Shown: piece by piece, positions 1 through 12,325 of the stretch
Layout of the letters: each line of letters starts with the position of its first letter
Position numbering within the stretch: position 1 is the first letter of the stretch
Assembly (NCBI GenBank): GCA_026225945.1
Contig: JAMJFZ010003746.1
Coordinates: 3,108,501 to 3,172,500, forward strand
Length of the DNA stretch: 64,000 bases
Direction: 5' to 3'
From: Cricetomys ansorgei
Lineage: Eukaryota > Chordata > Mammalia > Rodentia > Nesomyidae
Translations under genes and position numbers: made by a program
Notes under the pieces: generated by a model
What the model was told of the DNA's origin: nothing
Databases searched by the model: none
Seen by the model: the letters and a program-made list of their open reading frames with translations, nothing else

Positions 1-25
1 TGCTGAACCATCTCACCAAACCCAC
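1..25 (-). repeat. SINE remnant cut by window edge (B2/B3 type)
   Basis: The first bases read like the complement of the tRNA-derived head of a B2/B3 SINE (GCTGARCCATCTCACC). Only the end of the element is inside the window. Confidence 0.6.
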
Positions 26-663
26 TCTTAATGATGAATTCTTTCTGTTATAAATTTGTTATAATTTGTTATAAATAAGCTAAGACTTTGGGGGATGAGT
101 AATTTGACTCCTTAAGTAGCGGTTTGTAGGATTTTTTTTTTTTTTTTGACTGAATCACTCAGTGGAAGACCTTTATGCCAGCACCGGTGTACTGAACATT
201 CCACGGACACCTTGAAACAACTGTGTGAATACTCAGCTGATTATCCTGACTCCTGAAAGTGCAGCCTCAGCTAAGGCTATTTCAAATCGCCTGTATCAGA
301 CTTTTTGCTACCCAAAGCCTCCAGGAACTCTAGATGACTCTCAACCATCTGCACCTACACCAGGGGGAAGTTCCTCCCCTAGTGGGGAGCTCCTCCTTGC
401 CTTCCCGACTGAGGGATCCCAACCTGCTAACTGCTAACACTTTTCATCTATGAATTCTCCAAACAAGTCAGTGATAGATAAAATTGTTTACCAATAATTG
501 AAATGTAAGAAATTCTTGTACATATTTTTCTCAAGTTTAAAGTTTGATTAACTGTTCAAAGTGATTCACAAAGACTGTTAACAGAATTCATATAAGTTGT
601 GCCAGCTAGACCTCAAAATGTCAAATTCTTTGCTGACTAAACGAATACATCTGGGAGCAAACA
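26..663. other. Unclassified intronic stretch with a GC-richer island
   Basis: No repeat family was recognised with confidence. The block at about 175-440 is clearly richer in G+C than its flanks and is open for 70 codons on the plus strand (Pro/Ser-rich end), but has no recognisable domain, splice context or homologue that I know. An old LTR or retropseudogene fragment is possible. Confidence 0.4.
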
Positions 664-812
664 ATATGGCTCAGAAGGTGAAGGTGCTTATCTCGAGTCT
701 GATTCCTGAAACTCAACGTGGGAAGAGAGGACTGACCCCCACAAGTTGTCCTCCGAGCACCATATATGCACCAGGTGTACATGGACAAGCACACCCACAC
801 AAATAAATAAAT
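664..812 (+). repeat. B3-type SINE
   Basis: The body matches the B3 layout: a GGCTCAG..AGGT head, a GACTGACCCCCACAAGTTGTC segment, a CA-rich 3' part and an AAATAAATAAAT tail. Confidence 0.7.
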
Positions 813-831
813 GCAATTCAAATGCACAGTT

Positions 832-1026
832 GGGCTGGGCAGTGGTGGCACATACCTCTCTTTAATCCCAGTACTCAGGAGGCAGAGGCAGGAGGATCTC
901 TGTGAGTTTGAGGCCAGCCTGGCCTACAGAGTGAGTTGCAGGCCAGTCAGAGTTACAACAGAGGAACCCTGTCTCGGAAGGAAAACAAACAAACAAACAA
1001 ACAACTCAAGACAACAACAACAAAAG
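832..1026 (+). repeat. B1 SINE with A-rich tail
   Basis: 7SL-derived SINE: GGGCTGGGCAGTGGTGGCAC start, TTTAATCCCAGTACTC box, GAGGCCAGCCTGG segment, and a (CAAA)n-type tail. It is plus strand, antisense to Erc1. Confidence 0.93.
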
Positions 1027-1360
1027 CAGTAGGATACGGCAGTATATACATAGCTTTTAGGAGGCTCAGGCAGGATTAAACCATCCTGAATAATATCTGA
1101 GGCCCTATTTTAAAATTCTGGGTAAACCTTAAAGATATTGTTCAATGAAATGAATGAGGTGGGGAAAAAGGAGCCAATAATGTGAAGCATCTAAAGCAGC
1201 CATAATTATAGAAACAGAAAGCAGAACAGTGGTTGCCAGAGGCTGGAAGACGGAAAGGAATTTCAGCTCGCAAGCTGAAAATGGTCTAGAAATCTGTTAC
1301 GTAACAGTGTGGACACAGCTGACACTAACAAACGGTACACGTGAGAATGGTCAGGATGAA

Positions 1361-1475
1361 GGCTGGGCATGGTGATGAACACCTTTAATTCCAGCATTTA
1401 GGAGGCAGAGGCAGGTAGATCTCTGTGAGTCCACAGTAGCCTGGCCTATACAGTGAGACCTTATCTTAAAAAAAA
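1361..1475 (+). repeat. B1 SINE
   Basis: GGCTGGGCATGGTGATG start, TTTAATTCCAGCA box, AGGCAGAGGCAGG segment and a short A-tail. Confidence 0.88.
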
Positions 1476-2929
1476 GGTTATGATGCATTTTATGTTATAT
1501 AACTTCTTATAATAATTTAAATAAAAACTAAAACAGCAAGCTACAAAAAAAAGTGTACATAGAGAACACGAGGGAAGTCTATTCTCAAGCAGTATCTGAC
1601 ACGCAGCACAGAGTATGTTCTAATGACTGCACACACTGAACAACTGAATTTAATGTAAAATTTCTATTTCTAGAACACAGTATCTGATTTGTCACATTTC
1701 TTGTAGTATAGAACAAATAGATGTTTGAGGGAAAATAAAAATAACTGATAGTAATAATTTTAAAACTATGCATGTGTTCTTCTGGAAGAGTAAGGGGCGG
1801 GGCAGGATAAAGTGGGAACATATCATTTTGAGTTAAAATATAAGAACTGGACAAACGTCACATCCCTAACAAGAAAGCACCTGATAAAGAATGTGGGGCA
1901 CGCCGCTCAGGGAAACAGGATGTTTTTGCTGTAACTAATGATGTAGCTTGACACTCGTTGATTTAGAAAGGTTTTAATATTTACTGTGAGTGGGGGAAAA
2001 TCTTGATGTGAATATAAAATATAGCTTATGTAGTCATATATCAGGTAATCAGTTTCAGGGAGAATTGTGAATGATTTTCATTTCCCTTTTTATGAAATGT
2101 CTGAAGTTCTACAAAGTGAAAAAAAAATCAATAAATCTTTCAACTTTAGAAAACAACTGGAAGAAAGGGTGAGGAGAGACTGGCAGCAGGTTGAGTGAGC
2201 TAAGTCTTAACTGTCTATGGTACAGATGAACAAGAAATAACTTCACAAAGCTAATGTTTTCAAATGATGGGTTAACCGTGGATATAAGTCACTCTAGGAT
2301 ACGGAGTGGGGGCAGAAAGGTAGGAATAGTACTGCATTTCCTTACAAGCCTTTCAGTATCATTTGATTTTTCATCTTTGCCATGTAGTATGTTGGTTTCA
2401 AATTTTACCAGGGAAACAATAGAAAATATTGGTCTTTACAAAGAAAAGTTGTTGCCCCTAGTTATATAACAGGGATGCTGGTTCTTAGGCATAAAACAAA
2501 GGAGAGAGCTCAAAGCTTCAGGGTTTAAATCCACTGCTGCTGGGTCTAGGGTCTAAGTATTACCACCTCAGCTTTGACTGTTTTCATCCATTGGGAATTG
2601 TTAAACTATTCTCCAGAATTTCTTTAAAAGAGAAACTAAGCAGAGAAGAAAACAGAGGTCAAAGATCCTGGGAGCTTTTAGCTTAAATCATTTATAGCTC
2701 CTCCCTTTCCTGCAATCCCCATACATCCCTCATCATTAAATCTTCTGCTTATTCCACTTCCTCAATATTTCTTCACCCTCCACCTCTGACATAGCCCTCA
2801 TTCATTTACTTCCTCCAAATTATTTTAGCATTCACTTTGTGGGGCATCTTAAATATTCACATTTCTCCCTTTCAGATGAGTAAATTCTAGAACAGTAAGA
2901 GGTGGCAAAAGAAATCAAGTTCCAGATCT
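1476..2929. other. Unique AT-rich intron, no feature seen
   Basis: No gene, RNA or recognisable repeat was found in this stretch. Several A-runs are present. Confidence 0.5.
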
Positions 2930-3075
2930 GTTCCACACCACTTAGTGGCGCGACTGAGGCCATGGCTCATTTTATAACAGCTTCAGTTCCTCCATCATAA
3001 CGTGAGTGGTCACGTGACGAAAGCAGCTCTCACAGGCTGTGAGGCTTTTGTAGGTCAATACCATACACACTTGGG
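2930..3075 (+). repeat. MIR-like ancient SINE
   Basis: A degenerate match to the MIR core: CACCACTTAGT, then a TTCAGTTCCTCCATCATAA segment resembling the conserved CTCAGTTTCCTCATCTGTAA box. Heavily diverged. Confidence 0.5.
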
Positions 3076-3848
3076 AAATATAAAATAGTACTGCAATTGT
3101 TTTATTTTGTGTATTTTTGTATTCTAAATAGAATCTCAGCTGTAGAAGGCTATCTTTAAATATGTGTATGGCTGATTTTGTTTAGACTATGATACTATTA
3201 TTTTTGAGATATGATATATTAGAAATGAAGAAAAAGGTTATTTCAAGACTAAAAGAAACCAAACTAACTTTAACATTCATCAAGTAAGTTCTACAGAGTC
3301 TGAAGAATGAAGACAACAAAGACTCCTTGTCTCCTTGGAAGCAGAGACTGTCCTAATCACGGTATGATTGCTAGCAAGCACAGGGCTCCCACCACTAAGT
3401 GTTTCTAACTCAGTAGGATGAAAATGGCTGTAACAAAAGATAAGCAGTAAGACCTGGAGGAGTTACCAGTGAAAGGGGCAGGGGAGGGAGACAGAAAGAG
3501 AGAGGCAGAGACAGGCGGTTGGAAGGAGAAAGAATCTAAGTGCTAGGAAATGGTAAAAACAGGAAAGGATCACAGTATGTGGATTCTTCGTTGCCATGTT
3601 AAGGTACCTGAATTGCATAAAGCAATAGGTGGTAGCTTTTGGAAATTTTTAGGAAAACAGAATATGATCACACATATATGAATTAATGTAGGAATTAATA
3701 AACTTGGGACATAGGAGTTAGAATCAAAACAAAGCCCTTAAGAGAGAAGACAAAATTATTTTAAAATGTGTTGATCTTTAATATTAAATACAAGAGTTAA
3801 ATAATTTTCAAAACTCTAGAATTTACAAATCAGGATTTTAAAATCACA

Positions 3849-4012
3849 TTTATTTGTTTGTTTGTTTATTTATTGTTTGTGGGGTGTGCACACACCATAG
3901 TGTGTATGTGGATGTCAGAAGATATGTGTGGGAATTGATTCTCTCCTTCCATCATGTGGGATCTCAGATTTGCAGGCAGGTCATCAGGCTAGTGTTAAGT
4001 ACCTTTTCTGCA
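3849..4012 (-). repeat. B3-type SINE
   Basis: Complement orientation with a T-rich (TTTG)n start from the A-tail, GTGTATGTGGATGTCAGA, a TTCTCTCCTTCCATCATGTG box and GTCATCAGGCTAGTG. Confidence 0.8.
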
Positions 4013-4901
4013 TCAGAAACAGCACCCCTCCAAAGAATTATGGCATGTGGTTCCTAAGTACTCCTTGCCTATCATTTTGACTCTGGTGAAAAAATGCCCA
4101 GGTATAATATGGAGGTTGGGCCATCAGCAGGGCAAAGCTGCGTTACTTCCTCTTCACACCAGGGACTGCTTTTCTGCTTCGAAAGACAGAGCTTTGGTTA
4201 CAAAAAGCCTTCCAAGCTAAGGAGTCTCAACCAGAGCAAGTCTGAGGAGTTATCATTTGAAAAACAGTTTGTGGGGTAATAGAATTTAATGCATTTGGTT
4301 ATTCATCTAAGTTGAGCGGCCACAGACTCTAGCTTATCCCTGTTCAATTAATGAACTTTTAGTAAAATATTTTGACTTCAAACTGTTCCACTCTGTCACA
4401 GGCTGAAAATTAGTACTGCAAAGATTGTTCTGCTTTACTTCAGAAAATCAGGATTGAGGGAAAAACTTGTAAAAGATTTTGTCATTCCTCAAGGAAAACA
4501 AATTAAAGCTATCTAACACCAGTATTAACATTAACTTTGGCCTGATTTTCTTAATAGGAATGAATTACTTTTTGGACTGTGAAAAACGAAGTGAAAGGCT
4601 GCTAGCTTCATATGGCAAGCAGACACCACAACCAACAGGGAGCAACGTTGGTCTGAGTTCGTATAACACAAAGTAAAAGGCATTTATGACACTGCGGTGA
4701 CTACTAGAGTAACAGCTAAAGATCAAGTTAAATGAATAGACACAAACATCAGCAAAGAGGCTTGGAGATGTGAAAAAGAAACACATAAACCAATATGTAT
4801 ATACAGCATTAGGAAAGAGAGAAGATAAACCCTATTCATGAAAGAAAAACTGAGTTAAAACTATGAAACTTGGATTATTCTTCAATGCCCACACACTTTA
4901 C

Positions 4902-5203
4902 TGTTACGTATTATTTTTAGTTATGTTTAAAACATTGTTTTGAGCACTGCTGGATGAGAGGCTGCTTAGATCTTGACATTTTGTTTGTCTGCAGGTGTTG
5001 GAGATGTTTGATTGGTCATGATCTGCACGTGTTATTAGCAGAACACCTGAGGAGTTCTGGATCAATAAAAACACCTGAGCTCAGATGCTCAGGGTTCCTT
5101 GTCCAGTATGGCATTGGCCAGGATAGTGGTTTGGCAGAGCTTGCACTTATGAAAATGCCTCCATCTCTTAATTGCTGAGCCCACACAGTGGCTAACTACT
5201 ACA
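4902..5203 (+). mobile_element. Solo LTR, class II ERV-like, copy 1
   Basis: About 302 bp, TG...CA bounded, and alignable along its whole length with 28568-28870 and 35292-35621. Shared blocks include TTATTTTTAGTTATGTTTAA, a CTGAATCAATAAA-type block holding a poly(A) signal, CACCTGAGCTCAGATGCTC, and a CTACTACA end. The flanks CTTTAC (4896-4901) and CTTCAC (5204-5209) form a 6-bp duplication with one mismatch, as expected for ERVK-like integration. The family name is unknown to me. It is antisense to Erc1. Confidence 0.82.
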
Positions 5204-5214
5204 CTTCACTCATT

Positions 5215-5231
5215 TTGTTGTTGTTGTTGTT
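5215..5231 (+). repeat. Short (TTG)n microsatellite
   Basis: Five to six TTG units immediately downstream of the LTR copy. Confidence 0.85.
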
Positions 5232-6458
5232 AATAAAGATAAGTAAATGATTGGTGTAGTAAACCCTTAAAGTACTGAACAAGGAATGGAATTGAAAAAT
5301 GAATGCATTTATATATTTTTATTAAGTTGCCCTTTCCAACTATTATCCTAATTTTAATTTGCAGACTTATGAGACATGATCTTATCCTTGTGTTTACCAG
5401 CAAAATCATCTGCCTTGGCTTCTAAGGGCTATTTTCCTACAGTATAGAAAGAAAGCCAACTCAATGGTTAAGTGGCAAAACTAGCAGCTTTGATTAAACC
5501 ACTAAACATAAACCCTTAGTAAATTTTCAATCTTCACCTTATTATAAACAGCATATGAGAGGCTCCTTTTAGCTTTTCAAGAGAAGCTAAACAGGAAAGG
5601 CCCTGAGCATTGGCAATCTTCAGCAATAATGCAGGCTACTGGCATACTCTGCTGTTACTCTTGTGCACATTACAAGCATGCATTTCAGCTTCTTCCTTAT
5701 TAAGCTGCTGAACTGCTAGAAAACTACTGCAGGCCAGAGACAAAGGGAAACTTGGATGGAGATAACAATACAGTTTCTTAACAACTCCCAAGTTCATAAT
5801 CTGCCTAAAGTTGAGAAGGAGAACTGAACAGCCTCTTTATGAATGCCAAGGGGTGGGGGGAACACTGAGTGAAAGAGGAGCAGCCATTATAATCATTCTT
5901 TTTTCCTTTCACTGATAATTTTTCAAGTCTAAAGGCTTCCAATGTTATTTTAATATTTTATATTTTGCACAGTTGTAGTAACTAATCTAAAACATTTTGT
6001 ACATAAATATTAAGATGCCTCTTGTGTGGGCTCTAAACTACAGCAAGCTTCCTGTATCTGTGGGGTCTGCATCAGCATGTAACCAACAATAGATGGAAAA
6101 AAAGTTTTAAAAACTTTTGTCTGTAGTACACTCAGACAGATTGGATTTTGTCATTATTCCTTGCTCTCCTATAGTAACTATTTACAGACTTTACATTTTA
6201 GTAAGCTTTATTGAGCTCAAGATGATTACAGTGTAAGGGAGTACGGATATAGGCTACATGCAAAGACTATGCCATAGCCTGAGGATGCCAAGAGGATCCT
6301 AGAACCAATCCCCTGAACCACAGTGTACATTTTGGGGATGGATTGTTTTCTATATACTTTGCTATGACAGCTCCTAACACTGGAATTGAACTGCATTTGA
6401 AACAATGAGTAATTTACCAATATTCCTAACTAAAAACAAAACTGTATTTCTTTGAAGT
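5232..6458. other. Unique AT-rich intron, no feature seen
   Basis: No gene, RNA or recognisable repeat was found. Short open frames only. Confidence 0.5.
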
Positions 6459-6745
6459 TTTTTTTTAAACTGCACATGTATGCTCACTTGTATGTACATG
6501 TGGAGGCCAGAAATCAATGTGGGGCATCTTCCTCTTCGGCTCTCCACTTTAGTTTTTGGGAGAAGGTCTCTAGCTGAATCTTTGCTCACCACTTCAACTG
6601 AATGGCTAGACTGGCTAGCCAATGAGTCCTGCCCCATCACTGGGGTTACTAATGTATGCCACTATGTCCAGTTATTACGTGGGGGTCTGAGGATCAAAAT
6701 TTATGCTTGTACAACAAACACTTTACCCATTGAGCCATTTCCTAG
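6459..6745 (-). repeat. Composite rodent SINE (B4/RSINE type)
   Basis: Complement orientation: CACATGTATGCTCACTTG, GTGGAGGCCAGAAATCAATG, a B1-like middle, and an ID-like end (CTTTACCCATTGAGCCATTT). The same family appears in the opposite orientation at 9648-9926. The sub-family name is uncertain. Confidence 0.72.
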
Positions 6746-7508
6746 CTTTATTTTAAGTACTGATATAGTTTATAATTATGAGATGTCAGAAAATATTCTA
6801 GCAATCAAATAAACAGGAATTTTTAACTAAGAAATGATTATTCTAATGAAAAGAAATATTTGATTTGTAAAAATGAACTTTGTTCAAGTTTTCCCAGTTC
6901 TTCTGTGACCACCAAGTAACTGAGACTAAGATCTCTTGACTTGCTATGTTAAAAGCAAAATAAAATATATTCTTTGGAATCATAAGTTATAATTCTGAAA
7001 TGCATCCAGGAAAGTCTACCTGTGAACTTCCTTGAAATGAATTCTATAATAAGGGGAACTTTGGCAGGCTCTGGAGTGAGGTATGGTTGCTGTCTGGAGG
7101 TTTTCCCACCCAGCCAGCAGGGCAGACTTTGAGTTCATTATCACCTCATCAGTGAGCCTGTCAGCTGCCAACCAAGGGAGAAGACTGAAGCAGTCAACTA
7201 ATTCCTGGCCTTTTGGCTTCTCCAAAGCAAAAGGAAATTCACAACAGATGGATACTTCTTACCCTGGTTTATCCATTTGCCAGTTCTAATTTACTTGCTC
7301 AGTTAACCCAGAACAGGGAGTGGCTGACACTAGATAATGACATGAAAGAGGCATTGTTCAAATATACTACATTGCCAGGACTTACGAGCAGGAAAGCCAA
7401 AAAGCAGAGAAGGGAGAACATGGACCCATCTTAGATATACTGCTAACAATGGAGTCAAATCTGCCAGAATCTGGATGCTTGGAAGGTGAAAGCAACAGAG
7501 AAAATTCT

Positions 7509-7722
7509 GGAGTTGGGGATGTTCAGTTATTGGAGTGCTCACCTAGACTGCACAAGGCCCTGGGTTCAATCTCCAGCGCCACATAAAAACCTGGTGTGGC
7601 GGTGCATGGCTTTAATTTTAATCTCAGAATTTAGGAATTGGAAGGAGGAGGATCAGAAGTTCAAGGTCATCCTCATATTGTGAGTTAAGAGACCAACCTG
7701 GCAACATATTGACTCTGTCAAG
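7509..7722 (+). repeat. B4 SINE (ID-B1 dimer)
   Basis: An ID-like head (GAGTTGGGGATGTTCAG, then CACAAGGCCCTGGGTTCAAT) joined to a B1-like half (GGTGTGGCGGTGCATGGCTT, AGTTCAAGGTCATCCTC). Confidence 0.85.
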
Positions 7723-7815
7723 GGAGGGAGGGGTCTAGGTAGGTAGGTAGGTAGGGAGGTAGGTTGGTAGGAGGGAGGGACGGACAGAGAGAGACCAAGA
7801 GAGGGAGAGAGGGAA
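7720..7815 (+). repeat. GGTA/GGGA purine-rich simple repeat
   Basis: GGTA units at 7737-7770 grade into GGGA and GAGA repeats. It probably grew from the tail of the adjoining B4. Confidence 0.85.
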
Positions 7816-8018
7816 AAATTTTGGTAAAAGAGGTTAAAAAATTAAATAAATAATAAAAAAAGACTCCTGGTCCAAGAGTTAAGTACAGGAGGCAGAAACA
7901 ACTAGCTACACAGGCTTTAAGCAATGCTGTCGGCTCAGATCACACATTCATAATGAGTAAAAAAAGAAAGAAAATCAATCACTTTTTCTGAGCAAAATAG
8001 TATTTTTCCTGTGGTGGC

Positions 8019-8361
8019 TTTTTTTTTTTTTTTTGTCAACTTGACACAAGCTAGGGTCACCTGAGAGGAGGGAACATCAATTGAGAAAAAGCCTCAGGGC
8101 AACTGTGGAGCATTCTCTTGATTAAGGATTTAAGTGGGAGGACCTGGCTCAACTGTGGGCAGTGCCACCCCAGGGCAGTCCTTGGGCTGTACCAGAAAGC
8201 AAGCTGAGGAGGGCATGAGGAGCAAGACAGTAAACACACTTCTTCATGGCCTCTGCAGCACTCCTGCCTTGAGCTCCTGCCCCGACTTCTCCGAATGACT
8301 GACTACATGGCTTCTGGTCCTGGTGTTTGTTTATCACAGCAATAAAAACCCAAACTAAGAC
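8019..8361 (+). repeat. Rodent LTR-like interspersed repeat (MaLR-like)
   Basis: Preceded by a 16-T run. Contains GTCAACTTGACACAAGCTAG, an AATTGAGAAAAAGCC block and a TATCACAGCAATAAAAACC..AACTAAGACA end. The same body layout recurs at 53976-54368. It ends in the poly(A)-like style of mammalian MaLR LTRs, but I am not certain of the family. Confidence 0.65.
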
Positions 8362-9164
8362 ATTCGGGATACCTTTTCTGTAATGTGTTTATTTTCTCCC
8401 TGTGTCCAGTTACTTTTCTGCTACTTTTTAGTTACAATTTCTGCTTATTTATATTGAGAAATGTACAGAATATTGGAAAAATGGATTCTAAGTACAATTT
8501 ACAGGCAGATATATTAACATCTCAGAGAGTAAGATCATAGCTTCCTTAGCCAGCTGTAGCATTTGGTTCTCAATACTTACAATACTGATGACTAGTATTT
8601 GAAGCTTTTTTCAAATGGCATGGCAGTGTGATCATTTCTGCATTGTGAAATGTAATTTTAGTTTTATATATACTGCATACATATAAAAATGGTTTAAAAA
8701 ATTTTAATGTTTAAACAAGTTACTTTTAAAGTTAACTAAGTTAAGTTCACTGAATGGAGGGAAAGCTAACACTTGAGCTGCAGTAACTATAATGCCATGC
8801 CTTTGGCTGCAGGTGCTTCTTGTAACGAGACATTTTGAAGGAGTTTGGAGATCTTGGTTTCTCTAAAGACACAGAATGGGTTTTGGAACATGTTTTTGTG
8901 CCCATCCCAGGTATAGCGAATAAGAGTAAGTCTGATTTAGATTATTCGTTACCAGTGGCTGTGATTTGTTTACAAGCTGCTATGAAAAACATAAGTTTGC
9001 CATGTGATTGTGTGCAGCTTAGACTTCTGGGAACTTTGTTCAGAGTATATATTGGTTGAAGCACAGAGAACCGGGGAGTGAATTACTGTCGGGGATATTT
9101 TGGTGAAACAGTAGTCTAGCTTACTACCAGCTCCTGCTCTCTTCAGGCCACCAACAAGGATGGT
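8362..9164. other. Unique AT-rich intron, no feature seen
   Basis: No gene, RNA or recognisable repeat was found. Confidence 0.5.
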
Positions 9165-9211
9165 GAATATTTCTTTCTTTCTTCCTTCCTACCTTTCTTT
9201 TTTCTTTTCTG
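9165..9211 (+). repeat. Pyrimidine-rich CTTT/CTTC tract
   Basis: Imperfect CTTT and CTTC units. Confidence 0.8.
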
Positions 9212-9374
9212 AACTAGAGGGTAAACAATCATAGTAACAACCTGCTACAGTTTCTTCTGTCATTACTCTCATAATTCAGATCCCCAATCAAGGTTTTGAT
9301 ATTGAGTAAGTATTCATGCCTGAAACAATGCATATTTACTGTCCAGAATAATTTGTCAAAAAGTTTAAATATTG

Positions 9375-9590
9375 GGGCAGAGATGTCCTAGAGCAAGGGC
9401 TCAGCAGTTAAGAACACTTACTGCTCTTGAGGGGACCAGAGTGAGATGCCCAGTACCCACTTGGCAGCTCACAACCTTCCACAATTCCAGCTCCAGGGAT
9501 TTAATGCCCTCTTCTGACCTCTATAGGCACCAGATGAACATGCGATATACATACATACAGTCAGGCAAAACTCACATACAGAAAAAAAAA
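9375..9590 (+). repeat. B2 SINE
   Basis: A tRNA-like head (CTCAGCAGTTAAGAACACTT, CTGCTCTTGAGGGGACC), a GCAGCTCACAACC segment, CCCTCTTCTGACCTC, and an A-tail. It is followed by a 29-T run at 9594-9622. Confidence 0.9.
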
Positions 9591-9591
9591 T

Positions 9592-9593
<2 letters not shown>

Positions 9594-9622
<29 letters not shown>
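9594..9622 (+). repeat. Poly(T) run of 29
   Basis: An uninterrupted T29 directly follows the A-tail of the B2, so it may be the A-tail of a second, inverted insertion. Confidence 0.9.
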
Positions 9623-9626
<4 letters not shown>

Positions 9627-9647
9627 ATAAGCTTACTATTTGGAGTA

Positions 9648-9926
9648 GGGAAGCAGCTCAGTAGACAGTGCTGCTTGGCAACTGGCATCTGGGTGGGTGT
9701 GGCAACCCAGCTGTAATTGCAGAACTCAGCAGCCAGGGCAAGCTGGCTAGCTAGAATAGCAGAATCACAAAGCTCTTACTTTAGTGAGAGACCCTGTTTC
9801 AGAAAATAAAGTGGAGCGATTAAAGACACCCAATGTCAACCTCAGGCCTCCACATGAACGCACATACACATTCTTGAATTAATGCATGCCCCACCCCCAC
9901 ATACCACATATACATGCAAAAAAAGG
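9648..9926 (+). repeat. Composite rodent SINE (B4/RSINE type)
   Basis: Contains AGTGAGAGACCCTGTTTCAG, AATAAAGTGGAGCG, ACACCCAATGTCAACCTC and CAGGCCTCCACATGAACG. This is the reverse-orientation partner of 6459-6745. Confidence 0.7.
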
Positions 9927-10018
9927 CTGATATTTACCTCATCCCCTTAAAATAGTTATGTGCTATAACTCATAGTTTGGTTAAAGGCGGGCCTCGTCCA
10001 CAAAAGTGACGGTCCCAC

Positions 10019-10172
10019 AATGGGCTGTGAGATGCCTCAGCAGGTAAAAGCGATGACCTGAATTTGATTCCCAGAACCCATACAAAGGTGGAAGGGATAA
10101 CTGAGGTAAGTTGTCCTCTGACCTCTACTCCACAGACTAGGGCCTATGTGTATGTTTCCCCCACCCCCACAA
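10019..10172 (+). repeat. B3-type SINE
   Basis: GCCTCAGCAGGTAAAAGC, GATGACCTGAATTTGATTCC, GGAAGG, and a TAAGTTGTCCTCTGACCTC segment. Confidence 0.85.
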
Positions 10173-10399
10173 TTTGTTAGCTAGTATACATCTTAGTTTG
10201 TGGAAAAAAAAAAAAAATGACAGCCACATAACAATGAAACCACAGGTGACATATTTGTCAGAACATGTTAAAGACTTACCCTGAGGTGACTTATACTAAT
10301 GACATTTTGCCTATTACATGATAAGAAGCTTGGCAATAGGCAGATGGAAAGGAAGTAGGTTTTTCAACTCCTCTATTCAAAAGCTTTCATTGTTGTTTT

Positions 10400-10647
10400 T
10401 GGTTTATTTATTTTGAGACAGGGTTTCATGTAGCCCAGTCTACCCTCAAACTCTCTGTATTATAGGGATGATCTGAAACTTCTAAACTTTTCTGAAATCT
10501 TGATTCTCCTGCTCCCACCTCCAGAGTCCTGAGATTCCAGGCATGAGCCACCACACCTGGATTTATGCAGTACTGGGGATCAGACCCAGGGACTCCTGAA
10601 TGCCAGGCAAGCATTCCTAGCAACTGAGTCACGTCTTCATCCCTAGA
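10400..10647 (-). repeat. B4 SINE (ID-B1 dimer)
   Basis: Complement of a B1 half (GAGACAGGGTTTCATGTAG, CAGGCATGAGCCACCACACC) followed by the complement of an ID half (ACTGGGGATCAGACCCAGG, CAGGCAAGCATTCCTAGC). Confidence 0.85.
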
Positions 10648-11420
10648 ACTTTCTTTTTTATCAATTCACCATCAGGACATACAAAGTTTCATTGTCCTTT
10701 AATCAATAAGACAAAGAGAAATCAAACACAGAAATAAATATAAGAGACAACTGAACCAACACAGCAAACAAAGAATACTCTGACTGTCCTAAAATGAGCG
10801 AGTTAACAAGATGACAGCCAAGCTAAGAGTGTGGAAAACAACACACTACCAAGTCAAGGGGCGGGGAGACTTCACATCAAGATGTCCTAGAGGAGCAGAG
10901 GTAAATCTAAAACAAACAAACCCCAAAACCAACTGCTGCAAATTGGAACTCATTACTGAGAATATGTGTAGGAACTCAACATCACTTCACCAGAATTGGC
11001 TTATTTTAGCATAATTAATCTTAATTCTTAGTAACTCTTCTAAGAACTAGCTCTTACCGCAATGAAACAAAGTGAAATAATAGTTTCTGCTTATTTTTGA
11101 ACAAATGAGTGAGTCAGGTGTGCTGTATACTGAGGAGGAACACAGCTGTAATCAAAGGTCGTGGTTCTAATCTAAGTTCTCTTATTAAATTTCCTTTAAA
11201 TTCTGCATAAGTCATTCTGAATACCAGTCTCCTTTAATGTAACTGAAGAACAGAAAGGCAAGGAAATCAGCCCCAGCACACACTCGGTTACCTTCACACC
11301 GTGACAATACTTTGTGCTTACGGCTGCATCAGTAATTAGTGATTATTACTTTATGCATTTTTGTAAGTGATGATACTTGATTTTAAAAGACTCATTTGCT
11401 ACATGCTGATCATTCCCCAC
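10648..11420. other. Unique AT-rich intron, no feature seen
   Basis: No gene, RNA or recognisable repeat was found. Confidence 0.45.
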
Positions 11421-11512
11421 TGCTGAGACAGGATTTTGCTGTTTAGCCCAGGCTGGCCCCAAACTCACTATACTTCTCGTACCACTGCCCGAGTGTTAGG
11501 GTTATAGGAATA
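11421..11512 (-). repeat. B1 SINE fragment
   Basis: GAGACAGGATTTTGCTG, TAGCCCAGGCTGGCCCCAAA and a GAGTGTTAGGGTTATAGG end, the complement of a degenerate B1. Confidence 0.75.
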
Positions 11513-12140
11513 TGACAAGCTGGTTATTTTTACAACCTTTCAATATACAAATATAAAGGCAAAATCTTTTGACGTGTGTATGAATGTCTTCACAGCCTGC
11601 TTCCAACTTCCCTCCTAAGCACCTCGCTCCATTCATAGTGAGCTTCCAGCCACCTGAAAACGAGCCAATGCTAGGCAGGGTGAGACTGACCTAGAATGCC
11701 CTTTTCGTTTCACTCATAGAAAAGAAAATCTTCTCAATCACCAACTATTGTCTGCTTTTACCAGGTAATGTCCTTCCCAAGGTTACAGTGTATTTCCTCT
11801 TCATTTCTCCTGGCAAAAAAACTTTAGTATTTAAGAAGCAATTCAGCTGTCATCTCTGTGACCTACCCTCCAACTCCTACTCAGCCAGTTCTTTTGAGCT
11901 GTACATGGCATCTCACACACTCCTCTGGTTTTACCTTGTGTTAGTTTTTCAGCCAGGATTCTATACCATGACTTTTCAAGGTTTCCAACATCATTTAACA
12001 AATGATTGTTTTAAATGTGCTAATAAATCAGGAAAGGACAACGCTTTCATCATCATCAGGAAATATTGCTTCCTCATTGACACGAGAGGGGTTCCATTTC
12101 CGGCAAGACATATCCAGCCACAAGATCACCTCACCTAGGG
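11513..12140. other. Unique intron, no feature seen
   Basis: Open for 116 codons at 11788-12138 on the plus strand, but without domain, start context or splice evidence. Treated as chance. Confidence 0.45.
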
Positions 12141-12325
12141 CCTGCAAGATTGTTCAGTGGTGAAGGATGTTTGCTATCAGCCTCATGACCTCCTGGGTTT
12201 GAAACCCAGAACCCACATGCTGGAAGGAGAGAACAGACTCCAAATTGTCCTCTGCCCTACAGGCATGCACTCATGAACACACGCATGCACACACACACTA
12301 AGTAAAAGTAATACATTTTTGAAGA
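12141..12325 (+). repeat. B3-type SINE
   Basis: GACCTCCTGGGTTTGAAACC, CAGAACCCACATGCTGGAAG, AAATTGTCCTCTGCCC, a CA-rich end and a TAAGTAAAAGTAA tail. Confidence 0.8.

Noticed and set aside
6480..6812. 110-codon frame
   Set aside because: It lies on an inverted composite SINE and is explained by it.
9372..9716. 114-codon frame containing a run of phenylalanines
   Set aside because: It is a B2 SINE followed by a T29 run, which reads as poly-Phe.
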